Positions 1-5,512 of a stretch of DNA of 6,343 bases are shown one piece after another. Numbering within the stretch: the stretch's first letter is position 1; every line of letters starts with the position of its first letter. A model generated the notes under the pieces. It was not told the DNA's origin. It did not search any database and was given only the letters and a program-made list of their open reading frames with translations. Origin of the DNA: an uncultured Oscillospiraceae bacterium (GTDB lineage Bacteria; Bacillota; Clostridia; Oscillospirales; Acutalibacteraceae); contig URYV01000093.1 of assembly GCA_900552285.1 (NCBI GenBank), positions 1 to 6,343 of the forward strand, written 5' to 3'. A program made the position numbers and the translations under genes.

Positions 1-415
1 TGACAATGCCCGAGGTGCAATGAAGCTCGCGGACGGCATAGGAGAGCATTGGGGTGGGCATAAGCTCTTTATAAATATAAACCTTGATTCCGTTTGCGGC
101 AAGGACCTTTGCGGCCTCCTCGGCGAAAAGGGTGGACTTTATGCGGCTGTCATAGGCAATCGCAACGCTTTCTCCGCCCTTGTCAAGCACATATTCGGCA
201 AGTCCCTGGGTGGCCTTTCTGACCGTATAGATGTTCATTCGGTTGGTTCCCGCGCCGATAACTCCTCGAAGTCCTGCGGTGCCGAATTCAAGCTCGCGGT
301 AAAAACGGTCGTAAATTTCGTCATCGTTTCCTTCAATGCCTTTAAGCTCGGCAATAAGATCGGGGTCGTCAACGGCTTTTTCAAGCCACAAAGAATAAAG
401 TTCGGAAGTATTCAT
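1..415 (-). CDS. pgcA: Phosphoglucomutase/phosphomannomutase family protein, N-terminal part (runs off left edge)
   Basis: This is the first 138 residues of a cytoplasmic alpha-D-phosphohexomutase, which interconverts glucose-1-phosphate and glucose-6-phosphate (or the mannose equivalents) for cell-envelope sugar supply and glycolysis. Visible family motifs are FGTAGLRG at residues 44-51, followed by a GAGTNRMNIYTVRKA-type stretch, a sugar-phosphate fold segment AIAYDSR at 85-91, and PTPMLSYAVR at 120-129. The match is closest to the long Bacillus PgcA type. The catalytic phosphoserine loop (TASHNP in the family) would come a few residues past the window edge, so activity cannot be judged. 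The ATG at 415 is chosen because AAAGGA lies 7 bases upstream. It diverges from the membrane-protein/metK operon. Substrate preference between glucose and mannose phosphate is not decided by this fragment. Confidence 0.9.
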   Translation of the reverse strand, partial: MNTSELYSLWLEKAVDDPDLIAELKGIEGNDDEIYDRFYRELEFGTAGLRGVIGAGTNRMNIYTVRKATQGLAEYVLDKGGESVAIAYDSRIKSTLFAEEAAKVLAANGIKVYIYKELMPTPMLSYAVRELHCTSGIV

Positions 416-455
416 AAAAACATCCTTTCACTTTGAAAAATTAAGGGTCATACAT

Positions 456-484
456 ATATTATCATAAAAGGCTTTAAATATCAA
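456..484 (-). promoter_or_regulatory. Predicted sigma-A promoter of the phosphohexomutase gene
   Basis: On the minus strand TTGATA (479-484) is followed by a 17-bp spacer and TAATAT (456-461), with TGA just before the -10 (an extended -10 element). Start of transcription would be near 449-450, giving a leader of about 35 bases with the ribosome binding site. Confidence 0.55.
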
Positions 485-491
485 TAACCAC

Positions 492-520
492 TTGAAATCA
501 ACCTGCATTTGGGGTATAAT
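492..520 (+). promoter_or_regulatory. Near-consensus sigma-A promoter of the small membrane protein-metK operon
   Basis: TTGAAA (492-497), a 17-bp spacer and a perfect TATAAT (515-520). Transcription should start near 527, so the leader is only about 20 bases. That excludes upstream start codons, including the TTG at 492 (which is the -35 box) and the GTG at 528 (essentially at the transcript start). Confidence 0.8.
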
Positions 521-533
521 ACAAAGCGTGAAA

Positions 534-538
534 GAGGG
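534..538 (+). promoter_or_regulatory. Ribosome binding site that fixes the TTG start at 546
   Basis: GAGGG sits 7 bases before TTG at 546, directly after the predicted transcript start. No other in-frame start nearby has a comparable site. Confidence 0.65.
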
Positions 539-545
539 CGAAGAT

Positions 546-869
546 TTGCAAGACGAGTTTGAAAAAATCGAAAACCGAGAAACCGACGCCGCCGAAAGGT
601 CGGAAAATGCCGATGAACTGAAAACGGCGGGAAAAAAGGTTTGCGAAAAAAAGAAAGCGGACGAAAAGGTTCGTTCCACCGATAATTTTGTGATTTTTAC
701 CGTTGCGGGATTTTTTCTCGGCGTGATACTCGGCTTTGCGGTGAGCGCCATTCCGGTGTGCATTGTTGCCGGAACGATTGCGGGCGCCTGCTTCGGCCTT
801 GTGCTTGACGACAGAAAAGATAAAAGCAGCAAAGATAATAAAGAAAAAGAGGAAGAAAAGAATGTCTAA
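546..869 (+). CDS. Small membrane protein of unknown function, TTG start, overlapping metK
   Basis: A 107-residue protein I do not recognise. Residues 1-46 are highly charged (Glu/Lys/Asp rich, probably helical or coiled). Residues 47-87 are hydrophobic and rich in glycine and alanine, with small-residue spacing of glycine-zipper type and a central proline (70), suggesting two short membrane helices in a hairpin. Residues 88-107 are a very charged tail ending in a Lys/Glu run. There is no cleavable signal peptide at the start, so both charged ends probably lie in the cytoplasm. The start is TTG at 546, supported by GAGGG 7 bases upstream and by the promoter position. The stop overlaps the metK start by 8 bases, so the two genes should be translationally coupled. 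The A-rich end of this gene also carries the metK ribosome binding site. Any link to methionine or SAM metabolism is only inferred from this arrangement. Confidence 0.7.
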   Translation: MQDEFEKIENRETDAAERSENADELKTAGKKVCEKKKADEKVRSTDNFVIFTVAGFFLGVILGFAVSAIPVCIVAGTIAGACFGLVLDDRKDKSSKDNKEKEEEKNV

Positions 870-2043
870 ATATTTATTTACCTCCGAATCGGTGACCGAG
901 GGACATCCTGACAAGGTTTGCGACCAAATTTCCGATGCGGTTCTTGACGAAATTATAAAAAACGATCCCGACGCCCGTGTTGCCTGCGAATGCTTTTGCA
1001 CCACCGGCACCTTGGTCGTAATGGGTGAAATTTCCACCGATTGCTATGTCGACATTGCGTCAGTCGCCCGAAAGGTAGTTAACGAAATCGGATATGACCG
1101 TCCCGACGCCGGATTTGACGGGCACACCTGCGGGGTTATGACCGCTATTGACGAACAGTCTCCCGATATTGCTCTTGGCGTTGATAAATCCTTCGAGCTT
1201 AAGGCAGGGGAGGAGGACGAGCTTAATCTTCACGGCGCCGGCGACCAGGGCCTCATGTTCGGTTATGCCACCAACGAGACCGAGGAATATATGCCGCTGA
1301 CACTTGTGCTGTCCCACAAGCTTTGCAGACGCCTTGCCGAGGTTCGCAAGGACGGAACCCTACCGTGGCTGCGTCCCGACGGAAAGTCTCAGGTTACGGT
1401 GGAATATGACGACGGAAAGCCTGCCCGTGTCGATACCGTTGTTGTTTCGACCCAGCACAGCGAGGATGTTTCTCTTGAAGAAATAAGAAAATCGGTTACC
1501 GATCTTATTATCAAAGAGGTCGTTCCCGAGGAGCTTATGGACAAGGACACCAAGATATACATCAACCCCACGGGTCGTTTCACGGTGGGCGGTCCCTGCG
1601 GAGATACCGGTCTCACGGGCCGCAAGATAATTGTCGATACCTACGGCGGAGCGGCTCACCACGGCGGAGGCTGCTTCTCGGGCAAGGACCCCACAAAGGT
1701 CGACCGTTCGGCAACATATGCGGCGCGTTGGGCTGCCAAAAATGTCGTTGCTGCGGGTCTTGCCGATAAGTGCGAAATTCAGCTTGCCTATGCAATCGGC
1801 GTGGCGAAACCGGTGTCGATTATGGTTGACACCTTCGGCACGGGAAAATACAGCGACGAAAAAATCGCCGAGGCGGTGGAAAAGGTGTTTGATATGCGCC
1901 CTGAGGCCATAATCAGAGCTCTTGATCTTCGCCGTCCGATATACCGTCAAACCGCAAGCTACGGTCATTTCGGCCGAACCGACATCGACCTTCCTTGGGA
2001 AAAGCTCGACAAGGTTGACGAGCTTCTTGATGCGATAAAATAA
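862..2043 (+). CDS. metK: S-adenosylmethionine synthetase (methionine adenosyltransferase)
   Basis: Makes S-adenosylmethionine from methionine and ATP, releasing phosphate and pyrophosphate; a cytoplasmic enzyme, normally a tetramer. The 393-residue length is typical. Family signatures are intact: TEGHPDK at 12-18 with the catalytic His15, GAGDQGLMFGYA at 125-136 (signature 1) and GGGCFSGKD at 268-276 (signature 2, with Cys in a position often Ala but within the known pattern), followed by PTKVDRSA. The start is the ATG at 862, giving the usual MSKYLFTSESVTEGH beginning. AGAGGA lies 8 bases upstream, inside the end of the preceding gene. A longer open frame back to 763 is only overlap with that gene. 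metK is the second gene of a two-gene operon and ends at a strong terminator. No SAM riboswitch is seen: the operon leader is too short and carries no long structured region. Confidence 0.98.
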   Translation: MSKYLFTSESVTEGHPDKVCDQISDAVLDEIIKNDPDARVACECFCTTGTLVVMGEISTDCYVDIASVARKVVNEIGYDRPDAGFDGHTCGVMTAIDEQSPDIALGVDKSFELKAGEEDELNLHGAGDQGLMFGYATNETEEYMPLTLVLSHKLCRRLAEVRKDGTLPWLRPDGKSQVTVEYDDGKPARVDTVVVSTQHSEDVSLEEIRKSVTDLIIKEVVPEELMDKDTKIYINPTGRFTVGGPCGDTGLTGRKIIVDTYGGAAHHGGGCFSGKDPTKVDRSATYAARWAAKNVVAAGLADKCEIQLAYAIGVAKPVSIMVDTFGTGKYSDEKIAEAVEKVFDMRPEAIIRALDLRRPIYRQTASYGHFGRTDIDLPWEKLDKVDELLDAIK

Positions 2044-2046
2044 TAT

Positions 2047-2091
2047 AAAAGGCCTTCATTGCTCTTTTTGCGAGCTTTTGAAGGCCTTTTT
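2047..2091 (+). terminator. Rho-independent terminator of metK
   Basis: A 12-bp perfect stem (2047-2058 with 2079-2090, core AAGGCCTT) carries an inner GCTC/GAGC pairing (2061-2064 with 2072-2075). It ends in a T run at 2087-2091, directly after the metK stop. The A run on the left arm means it could also stop minus-strand transcripts. Confidence 0.9.
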
Positions 2092-2121
2092 CCGAGTATA
2101 TAAGGAAAACAAAAATATATT

Positions 2122-2160
2122 AAAACGGCGCGGTGCGGGAAAATCCTTTGCATCGCGCCG
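2122..2160 (-). terminator. Rho-independent terminator of spoVT
   Basis: CGGCGCGGTGC (2126-2136) pairs with 2150-2160 over 11 bp including one G-T pair. On the minus strand it begins 9 bases after the spoVT stop and is followed by TTTTAATATATTTTT. It converges with the metK terminator. Confidence 0.85.
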
Positions 2161-2169
2161 TCTTTTAAA

Positions 2170-2709
2170 TTACGCTTCAAGCTGCTTTCCGAGAAAGGAG
2201 GCGGCAATTTCGGCAATCTTAATGTCGCTTTCGGACGGTCCGGACTCATTTTTATCGTTCATAAGACAAACGGCCCCGATGATGTCGCCCGCCGAGATGA
2301 CGGGAACAGCCACGGCCGCGCTTTTGTCCACCCCTTCGAGGGGAAAAAAGCCGACTCCGGCGCCGGAGTAGATATACGGCTTTCGGTGCTCCAAAAGCTC
2401 CTCAAGCTCGGGTGAAATTCTGCGCTCGATAACCTCCCGTTTGGAAATTCCCGCCGCCGCAATACAGTTGTCCTTGTCGCAAATCAAAACCGCAAGCTCG
2501 GTTCCGCCCGCTATCGACTCGGCATAATCCTCCGACAGCTTTGACAGCTCCCCAATCGGAGAATATTTTTTAAAAATCACATTTCCGTCCCCGCCCGTGA
2601 ATATTTCCAGCGGGTCGCCCTCGCGGATACGCAGCGTGCGTCGGATTTCCTTCGGAATAACCACTCGTCCGAGATCGTCGATTCTTCTGACAATTCCCGT
2701 TGCTTTCAT
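2170..2709 (-). CDS. spoVT: Stage V sporulation protein T, AbrB-type transcription regulator
   Basis: A 179-residue DNA-binding regulator of forespore gene expression; in Bacillus SpoVT (178 residues) adjusts sigma-G-dependent genes during spore development. Residues 1-50 are a swapped-hairpin AbrB domain: MKATGIVRRIDDLGRVVIP, then KEIRRTLRIREGDPLEIF. Residues about 55-179 form a GAF-like sensing domain (e.g. LAVLICDKDNCIAAAG, AVAVPVISAGDIIGAVCLM). The length and both domains distinguish it from short AbrB/Abh proteins. The ATG at 2709 has AAGGGAG 8 bases upstream. It stands between hflX and metK, ends in its own terminator and converges with metK. I see no convincing sigma-G promoter upstream. 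A minus-strand TATAAT at 2846-2851 has only a weak -35. The gene marks the left part as coming from a spore-forming Firmicute lineage. Confidence 0.95.
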   Translation of the reverse strand: MKATGIVRRIDDLGRVVIPKEIRRTLRIREGDPLEIFTGGDGNVIFKKYSPIGELSKLSEDYAESIAGGTELAVLICDKDNCIAAAGISKREVIERRISPELEELLEHRKPYIYSGAGVGFFPLEGVDKSAAVAVPVISAGDIIGAVCLMNDKNESGPSESDIKIAEIAASFLGKQLEA

Positions 2710-2948
2710 ATATAAATCTCCCTTTTGTTTTTTCTTATTGTTCGTAAGCCAAAGGTAAATATTCGTTATGAAAGCGGAATTTATGTCAAATTATGAAATA
2801 AAAAAACAATGTCGGGTATAATGAACGGCGGTCGCTTTCCTGATTATTATAAAGATAAAGTTTTGATTTTTCGGTACAGAGGCGGGTGTAGGGCGGGTCA
2901 TGTTCGCAAAAGACAAATTGCGGTATATATAAAAATACAGGCTGCGAA
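2710..2948. other. Spacer between hflX and spoVT, little recognisable content
   Basis: This 239-bp AT-rich stretch must hold the spoVT promoter unless spoVT is read through from hflX. There is no clear terminator after hflX. A plus-strand TATAAT (2817-2822) with ATGAAA 18 bp upstream (2793-2798) resembles a promoter but has no gene to serve. Two GGCGGGT copies lie at about 2881-2897. Nothing here is firm. Confidence 0.3.
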
Positions 2949-4184
2949 TTAAACCATATATTCCGAGAGGCGGTCGGCAAAATCCATGCTCACCGTGCAG
3001 TCCATGAAAAGGCCCGTTTCGACATATTCCTCGCTGTGAACCGTTCCGTCCTTTCTTATCACGGCCGAAAGGTCGCCTTTTTCAAAGGGAAGAATAATTT
3101 TTATTCGCACCCTTGTTTTCGGGAGCGCGTCGGCAACCGTTTTTAACAGAGTGTCGACTCCCTGACCGCTTTTTGCCGAAATTGCCACGGCGCCTTTGGG
3201 CGTCAAAAATGTGTATTCGCATTTGTCAACCTTGTTAAATACCGAAATTATCGGTTTTCCGACGCAGCCGAGTTCGCCGAGTAGCTCGTTTGTAACGCGG
3301 AGGTGTTCGTCGGCCTCTGGGTTTGATGCGTCGCAAATGTTTAATATGACGTCGGCCTGTGCCGCCTCTTCAAGGGTTGATTTAAAGGCGTCAACAAGAC
3401 CGTGAGGCAATTTTCTTATGAGCCCCACCGTATCAATAAAAATCACCGTTTGTCCGTCGGGCAGCTTAAGTCCTCGTGCGGTTGGGTCGAGGGTGGCAAA
3501 AAGCATATCCTTGGCAAGTACGCCCGCATCGGTCAGGTAGTTTAACAGGGTGGATTTTCCCGCGTTGGTATATCCGACTATGGCGACTGTGGGCAGACGG
3601 TTCTTTTTTCGGCGCTTGCGCTGATTTTCACGGCGCTTTTCAATGTCGGAAAGCTGCTCCTTAAGAGCCGTTATGCGGCGGCGGATGTGACGGCGGTCGC
3701 TTTCAAGCTTGCTTTCGCCCGCACCGCGCTTCATGCCGATTCCGCCTTGGCGGGAAAGATTTTTTCCCTGACCAGAAAGCCTCGGCAGCATATATTGATA
3801 CCGCGCAAGCTCGACTTGAATTCGTCCTTCACCGGAATTTGCGCGCTGCCCGAAAATGTCGAGTATGAGAAGTGTTCGGTCAATCGTCCGAATGTCGGTC
3901 GATTTTTCGATGTTGCGCTGTTGGGAAGGGGAGAGCTCGCTGTCGAAAATCAGCAAATCGGCTCCCGCGTTTTCGGCAAATTCCTTTATCTCCTCAAGCT
4001 TTCCCGTGCCGACAAATGTGGCGGAATCGGGACATTCAAGCTTTTGTATGACCCTTCCGACCGTGTCCGCACCTGCGGTATCTGCAAGTTCTTCAAGCTC
4101 GTCAAGAAGTGCGTCGCAGTCCTCAACGCCCGTATCTACCGTCACGAGAACGGCTTTTTCTCTTGTGTTTTCAAGGTATATCAT
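2949..4184 (-). CDS. hflX: GTPase HflX, ribosome-associated
   Basis: A 411-residue GTP-binding protein that in other bacteria binds the 50S subunit and splits or rescues stalled ribosomes, notably under stress. Residues 1-185 form the HflX N-terminal domain, including the Gly-rich LSGQG...GGIGMKRGAGE stretch (136-157). This leads into a basic, probably coiled helix (161-195). The GTPase domain follows: G1 GYTNAGKST at 204-212, G2 Thr235, G3 DTVG at 251-254, G4 NKVD at 317-320, and G5 SAKSG at 336-340. The residue after DTVG is Leu255, where most HflX proteins have Phe; otherwise all key residues are present. The last 55 residues match the C-terminal domain. The ATG at 4184 has GAGGT 6 bases upstream, a near-perfect ribosome binding site. 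It diverges from the tRNA-Gly gene and lies upstream of spoVT on the same strand. Confidence 0.96.
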   Translation of the reverse strand: MIYLENTREKAVLVTVDTGVEDCDALLDELEELADTAGADTVGRVIQKLECPDSATFVGTGKLEEIKEFAENAGADLLIFDSELSPSQQRNIEKSTDIRTIDRTLLILDIFGQRANSGEGRIQVELARYQYMLPRLSGQGKNLSRQGGIGMKRGAGESKLESDRRHIRRRITALKEQLSDIEKRRENQRKRRKKNRLPTVAIVGYTNAGKSTLLNYLTDAGVLAKDMLFATLDPTARGLKLPDGQTVIFIDTVGLIRKLPHGLVDAFKSTLEEAAQADVILNICDASNPEADEHLRVTNELLGELGCVGKPIISVFNKVDKCEYTFLTPKGAVAISAKSGQGVDTLLKTVADALPKTRVRIKIILPFEKGDLSAVIRKDGTVHSEEYVETGLFMDCTVSMDFADRLSEYMV

Positions 4185-4225
4185 AAAAGCACCTCGGTAT
4201 ATAATTTGTTGTGAATTTCATTTTT

Positions 4226-4254
4226 ATAATATCATATATTTTAAACGGCTACAA
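4226..4254 (-). promoter_or_regulatory. Predicted sigma-A promoter of hflX
   Basis: Minus strand TTGTAG (4249-4254), a 17-bp spacer ending in TGA, and TATTAT (4226-4231), so the -10 is extended. The -35 is only half matched. Transcription would start near 4219, about 35 bases before the ATG. Confidence 0.5.
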
Positions 4255-4273
4255 TATTTTTTTGCTTTCGGGA

Positions 4274-4302
4274 TTGAAAACGGCAAAAGGTTGTGATATA
4301 AT
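4274..4302 (+). promoter_or_regulatory. Near-consensus promoter of tRNA-Gly
   Basis: TTGAAA (4274-4279), a 17-bp spacer ending in TGA, and a perfect TATAAT (4297-4302). Start near 4309, giving a 5' leader of roughly 9 bases before the mature tRNA. Confidence 0.8.
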
Positions 4303-4317
4303 CAATCCATTAGATGG

Positions 4318-4391
4318 GCGGGCATAGTTCATCGGTAGAATATCAGCTTCCCAAGCTGAGGAGGCGGGTTCGATTCCCGTTGCCCGCTCCA
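4318..4391 (+). tRNA. tRNA-Gly, anticodon CCC
   Basis: A complete 74-base cloverleaf. The acceptor stem GCGGGCA pairs with TGCCCGC. The D arm is GTTC/GAAT with loop ATCGGTA. The anticodon stem TCAGC/GCTGA carries loop TTCCCAA, so the anticodon is CCC and reads GGG. The variable loop has 4 bases, and the T arm GCGGG-TTCGATT-CCCGT is followed by discriminator T and an encoded CCA. It reads alone from its own promoter and ends in a hairpin whose stem begins in the CCA. A C34 anticodon reads only GGG, so other glycine tRNAs must exist elsewhere in the genome. Confidence 0.97.
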
Positions 4392-4434
4392 AAAAGGAGC
4401 GGCAATTTTCGAAAGAAGATTGCCGTTCCTTTTT
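4392..4434 (+). terminator. Rho-independent terminator of tRNA-Gly
   Basis: AAAAGGAGCGGCAAT (4392-4406) pairs with 4419-4434 with a single G-T pair. The stem can extend through the tRNA's CC bases to GG at 4435-4436. It ends in TTTTT (4430-4434), and the 12-base loop contains TTTCGAAA. Its core is one of three related hairpins nearby. Confidence 0.85.
4400..4425. repeat. Hairpin repeat, copy 1
   Basis: A 26-base hairpin beginning CGGCAATTTTCGAAAGA and ending ATTGCCG, identical to the copy at 4712-4737. It forms the core of the tRNA terminator. Confidence 0.85.
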
Positions 4435-4460
4435 GGTTCTTTTCATTTTTATCTTATAAT
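4433..4460 (+). promoter_or_regulatory. Possible promoter for the candidate RNA downstream
   Basis: A perfect TATAAT (4455-4460) has TTGGTT (4433-4438) 16 bp upstream. The -35 matches only in its TTG and the region is AT-rich, so a chance match is possible. Confidence 0.25.
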
Positions 4461-4576
4461 TCTTCTCTTTTATCTCAAATTGACGTTCCCGGAGAAAAGA
4501 TAAGGGAAGAGATAAATGAAAATGTTGCTTTGCATCGTAAAGCGTTGATTACGTTATTGAGTAAGACTTCATCTGC

Positions 4577-4604
4577 CGGCAATTCCGAAAGAGCAATTGT
4601 GCCG
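4577..4604. repeat. Hairpin repeat, degenerate copy 2
   Basis: Shares CGGCAATT, CGAAAGA, ATTG and the closing CCG with the two exact copies, but is 28 bases long. CGGC (4577-4580) pairs with GCCG (4601-4604), and AATT (4581-4584) with AATT (4595-4598), leaving GT bulged. Confidence 0.5.
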
Positions 4605-4628
4605 CTTCGCCGTGCTGTTACAATTGAG

Positions 4629-4665
4629 AGCCTTGACACGCAAAATGTGCGGTTGAGGCTTTTTT
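4629..4665 (+). terminator. Rho-independent terminator with no assigned gene
   Basis: AGCCTTGAC (4629-4637) and CGCA (4639-4642) pair with TGCG (4648-4651) and GTTGAGGCT (4652-4660). This gives 13 pairs including two G-T pairs, with one bulged A, followed by TTTTTT (4660-4665). It is oriented as the end of a plus-strand transcript, yet no protein gene precedes it. Confidence 0.7.
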
Positions 4666-4704
4666 ATATTCTTTCGGAGCAAAGTTGCGGTTTTCTCACA
4701 CGGT

Positions 4705-4737
4705 AAAAAAACGGCAATTTTCGAAAGAAGATTGCCG
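4705..4737 (-). terminator. Rho-independent terminator of the dockerin protein gene
   Basis: On the minus strand CGGCAAT/ATTGCCG forms a 7-bp stem around a 12-base loop, followed by seven T (plus-strand A run 4705-4711). It lies 22 bases past the dockerin stop codon. Confidence 0.85.
4712..4737. repeat. Hairpin repeat, copy 3
   Basis: Identical over 26 bases to 4400-4425, in the same orientation, 312 bases downstream. Here it serves the opposite strand as a terminator. Confidence 0.85.
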
Positions 4738-4759
4738 CTTTCATATTTTTCTTGAATTG

Positions 4760-5506
4760 TTATAACGGTCTGTTTTGCTCAACAGGGAAGAATTCAAGTT
4801 TGCCAACCGATTTTTGAAGAATAAGCAGCGCGTCGGTTACCGTGATTTTTTGGTCGCCGTCAACATCGGCGGCAATTATAAGGTCATCGGCCAGACTCAG
4901 CTTTCCGATTGATGCCTGCAGCGCCATAAGGGCGTCGGTGACCGAGACGGTTTCGCCTCCCGAGAGTATGCCGTATCTTATCGGTGTCTGCTCCTTAATC
5001 CTAAACGATTTAAGATTGTCGCAAAAACAGGTGAGACCGCCGTTTCCCACCGAAATCATTGCATATTTCGGAACATCGCCGTTGAGTTTTATGTTAAGAT
5101 TTTGAGCAAATTTATATCCGTCTTTTGCCTTGAGCGACAGGGAGTAGAGATAATTGGTATCTTTCTTAAAAAAGTCGAATTTCGGCGTTGCGGCGGTGTA
5201 TTGGCTTTCATCGGAATACCAAAATGCAACCGGCTCGGTTCCGTCTTGTGACATTTCTTCCATACGTTCAAAGATAATGTCGAATTTATCGGCGCTGTCT
5301 CCGCTTTTGACGGCCGAACGGGTCGGTGCCTGACCGGGTAAGTAGTCGAATTTTACATCGGAAATTTCCACTTCGGTTATTTCCTCCGATTGTCCTTTTC
5401 CCACCGTGAATGCATAAACCTTGTCGAGATAAAGCATCGATTCCTGAACCCATACGCCCGAGTCAAGGACTTTTCCGTTGAGAACGGCCGTGAAGGCTGA
5501 AAGGCC
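4760..5506 (-). CDS. Dockerin type I protein, C-terminal part (5' end lost at junction)
   Basis: The C-terminal ~248 residues of a secreted, probably cellulosome- or surface-assembled protein. The last ~70 residues are a type I dockerin, the module that binds cohesins on scaffoldins. The second repeat DVDGDQKITVTDALLILQ (D1 at 4865-4867, D12 at 4832-4834) has a complete calcium loop. The first (4934-4969) reads ILSGGETVSVTDALMALQ and lacks the acidic residues at loop positions 1, 3 and 5. Upstream (about 5040-5370) is a beta-sandwich-like module containing YSLSLKAKDGYKFA, resembling stalk modules of clostridial surface proteins. The open frame continues without a start past the ATG at 5437 (preceded by coding-like DSGVWVQES) to about 5506, where it meets uxaB out of frame. 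The enzymatic or binding domain and the signal peptide are therefore missing. Leucine codons are mainly CTT/CTC and lysine mainly AAA, as in the rest of the left part. Confidence 0.75.
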   Translation of the reverse strand, partial: GLSAFTAVLNGKVLDSGVWVQESMLYLDKVYAFTVGKGQSEEITEVEISDVKFDYLPGQAPTRSAVKSGDSADKFDIIFERMEEMSQDGTEPVAFWYSDESQYTAATPKFDFFKKDTNYLYSLSLKAKDGYKFAQNLNIKLNGDVPKYAMISVGNGGLTCFCDNLKSFRIKEQTPIRYGILSGGETVSVTDALMALQASIGKLSLADDLIIAADVDGDQKITVTDALLILQKSVGKLEFFPVEQNRPL

Positions 5507-5512
5507 CGCTTT
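5498..5512. other. Junction between two unrelated gene fragments
   Basis: To the right, the minus strand encodes UxaB up to GQKVDAKR (Arg codon at 5506-5508), after which family resemblance stops. To the left, a different minus-strand frame encodes the dockerin protein. Codon use changes here: UxaB has 9 of 9 lysines as AAG and 7 of 8 leucines as CTG, while the dockerin part mostly uses AAA, CTT and CTC. No transposon end, repeat or tRNA lies at the point. Confidence 0.75.

Larger units (their letters stand above)
4467..4665 (+). ncRNA. Candidate small structured RNA (about 200 bases), unrecognised
   Basis: The 368 bp between the tRNA and the dockerin gene has no convincing protein gene but has transcript-like structure. 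A perfect TATAAT lies at 4455-4460. Near the proposed ends, TCTCAA-A-TTG (4473-4482) can pair with CAATTGAGA (4621-4629) with one bulged A, which would close about 155 bases into one domain. Inside are a GCTTT/AAAGC hairpin (loop GCATCGT, about 4527-4543) and a CGGCAATT hairpin (4577-4604). A strong terminator follows at once. I do not recognise the family: it lacks SRP RNA, T-box or SAM-riboswitch motifs, and 6S RNA could be neither matched nor ruled out by eye. Decayed sequence between two terminators is the main alternative. Confidence 0.3.

Noticed and set aside
492..545. Longer start (TTG at 492 or GTG at 528) for the small membrane protein
   Set aside because: These codons lie in the -35 box and at the predicted transcript start. 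TTG at 546 has GAGGG at the right distance.
416..545. SAM riboswitch before metK
   Set aside because: The interval is filled by two promoters and lacks the paired elements of SAM-I, and the transcript leader is too short.
763..861. Upstream extension of metK by 33 residues
   Set aside because: It overlaps the small membrane protein gene, does not resemble MetK, and the ATG at 862 has a good ribosome binding site and the family N-terminus.
1360..1968. 202-residue minus-strand frame within metK
   Set aside because: Antisense shadow of a certain gene, with no ribosome binding site or recognisable motif.
2821..2955. 44-residue plus-strand frame between spoVT and hflX
   Set aside because: Its ATG overlaps the TATAAT that would be its promoter and there is no ribosome binding site.
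3687..4214. 175-residue plus-strand frame opposite hflX
   Set aside because: Antisense shadow of the HflX N-terminal domain.
4249..4446. Minus-strand frame with ERATGIEPASSAWEADILP-like text
   Set aside because: It is the antisense of the tRNA-Gly gene. Such ERATGIEPA peptides are a familiar false annotation made by translating tRNA genes backwards.
4314..4706. 130-residue plus-strand frame
   Set aside because: It begins in the tRNA gene, runs through its terminator and crosses another terminator (4629-4665). It has no ribosome binding site and no recognisable domain.
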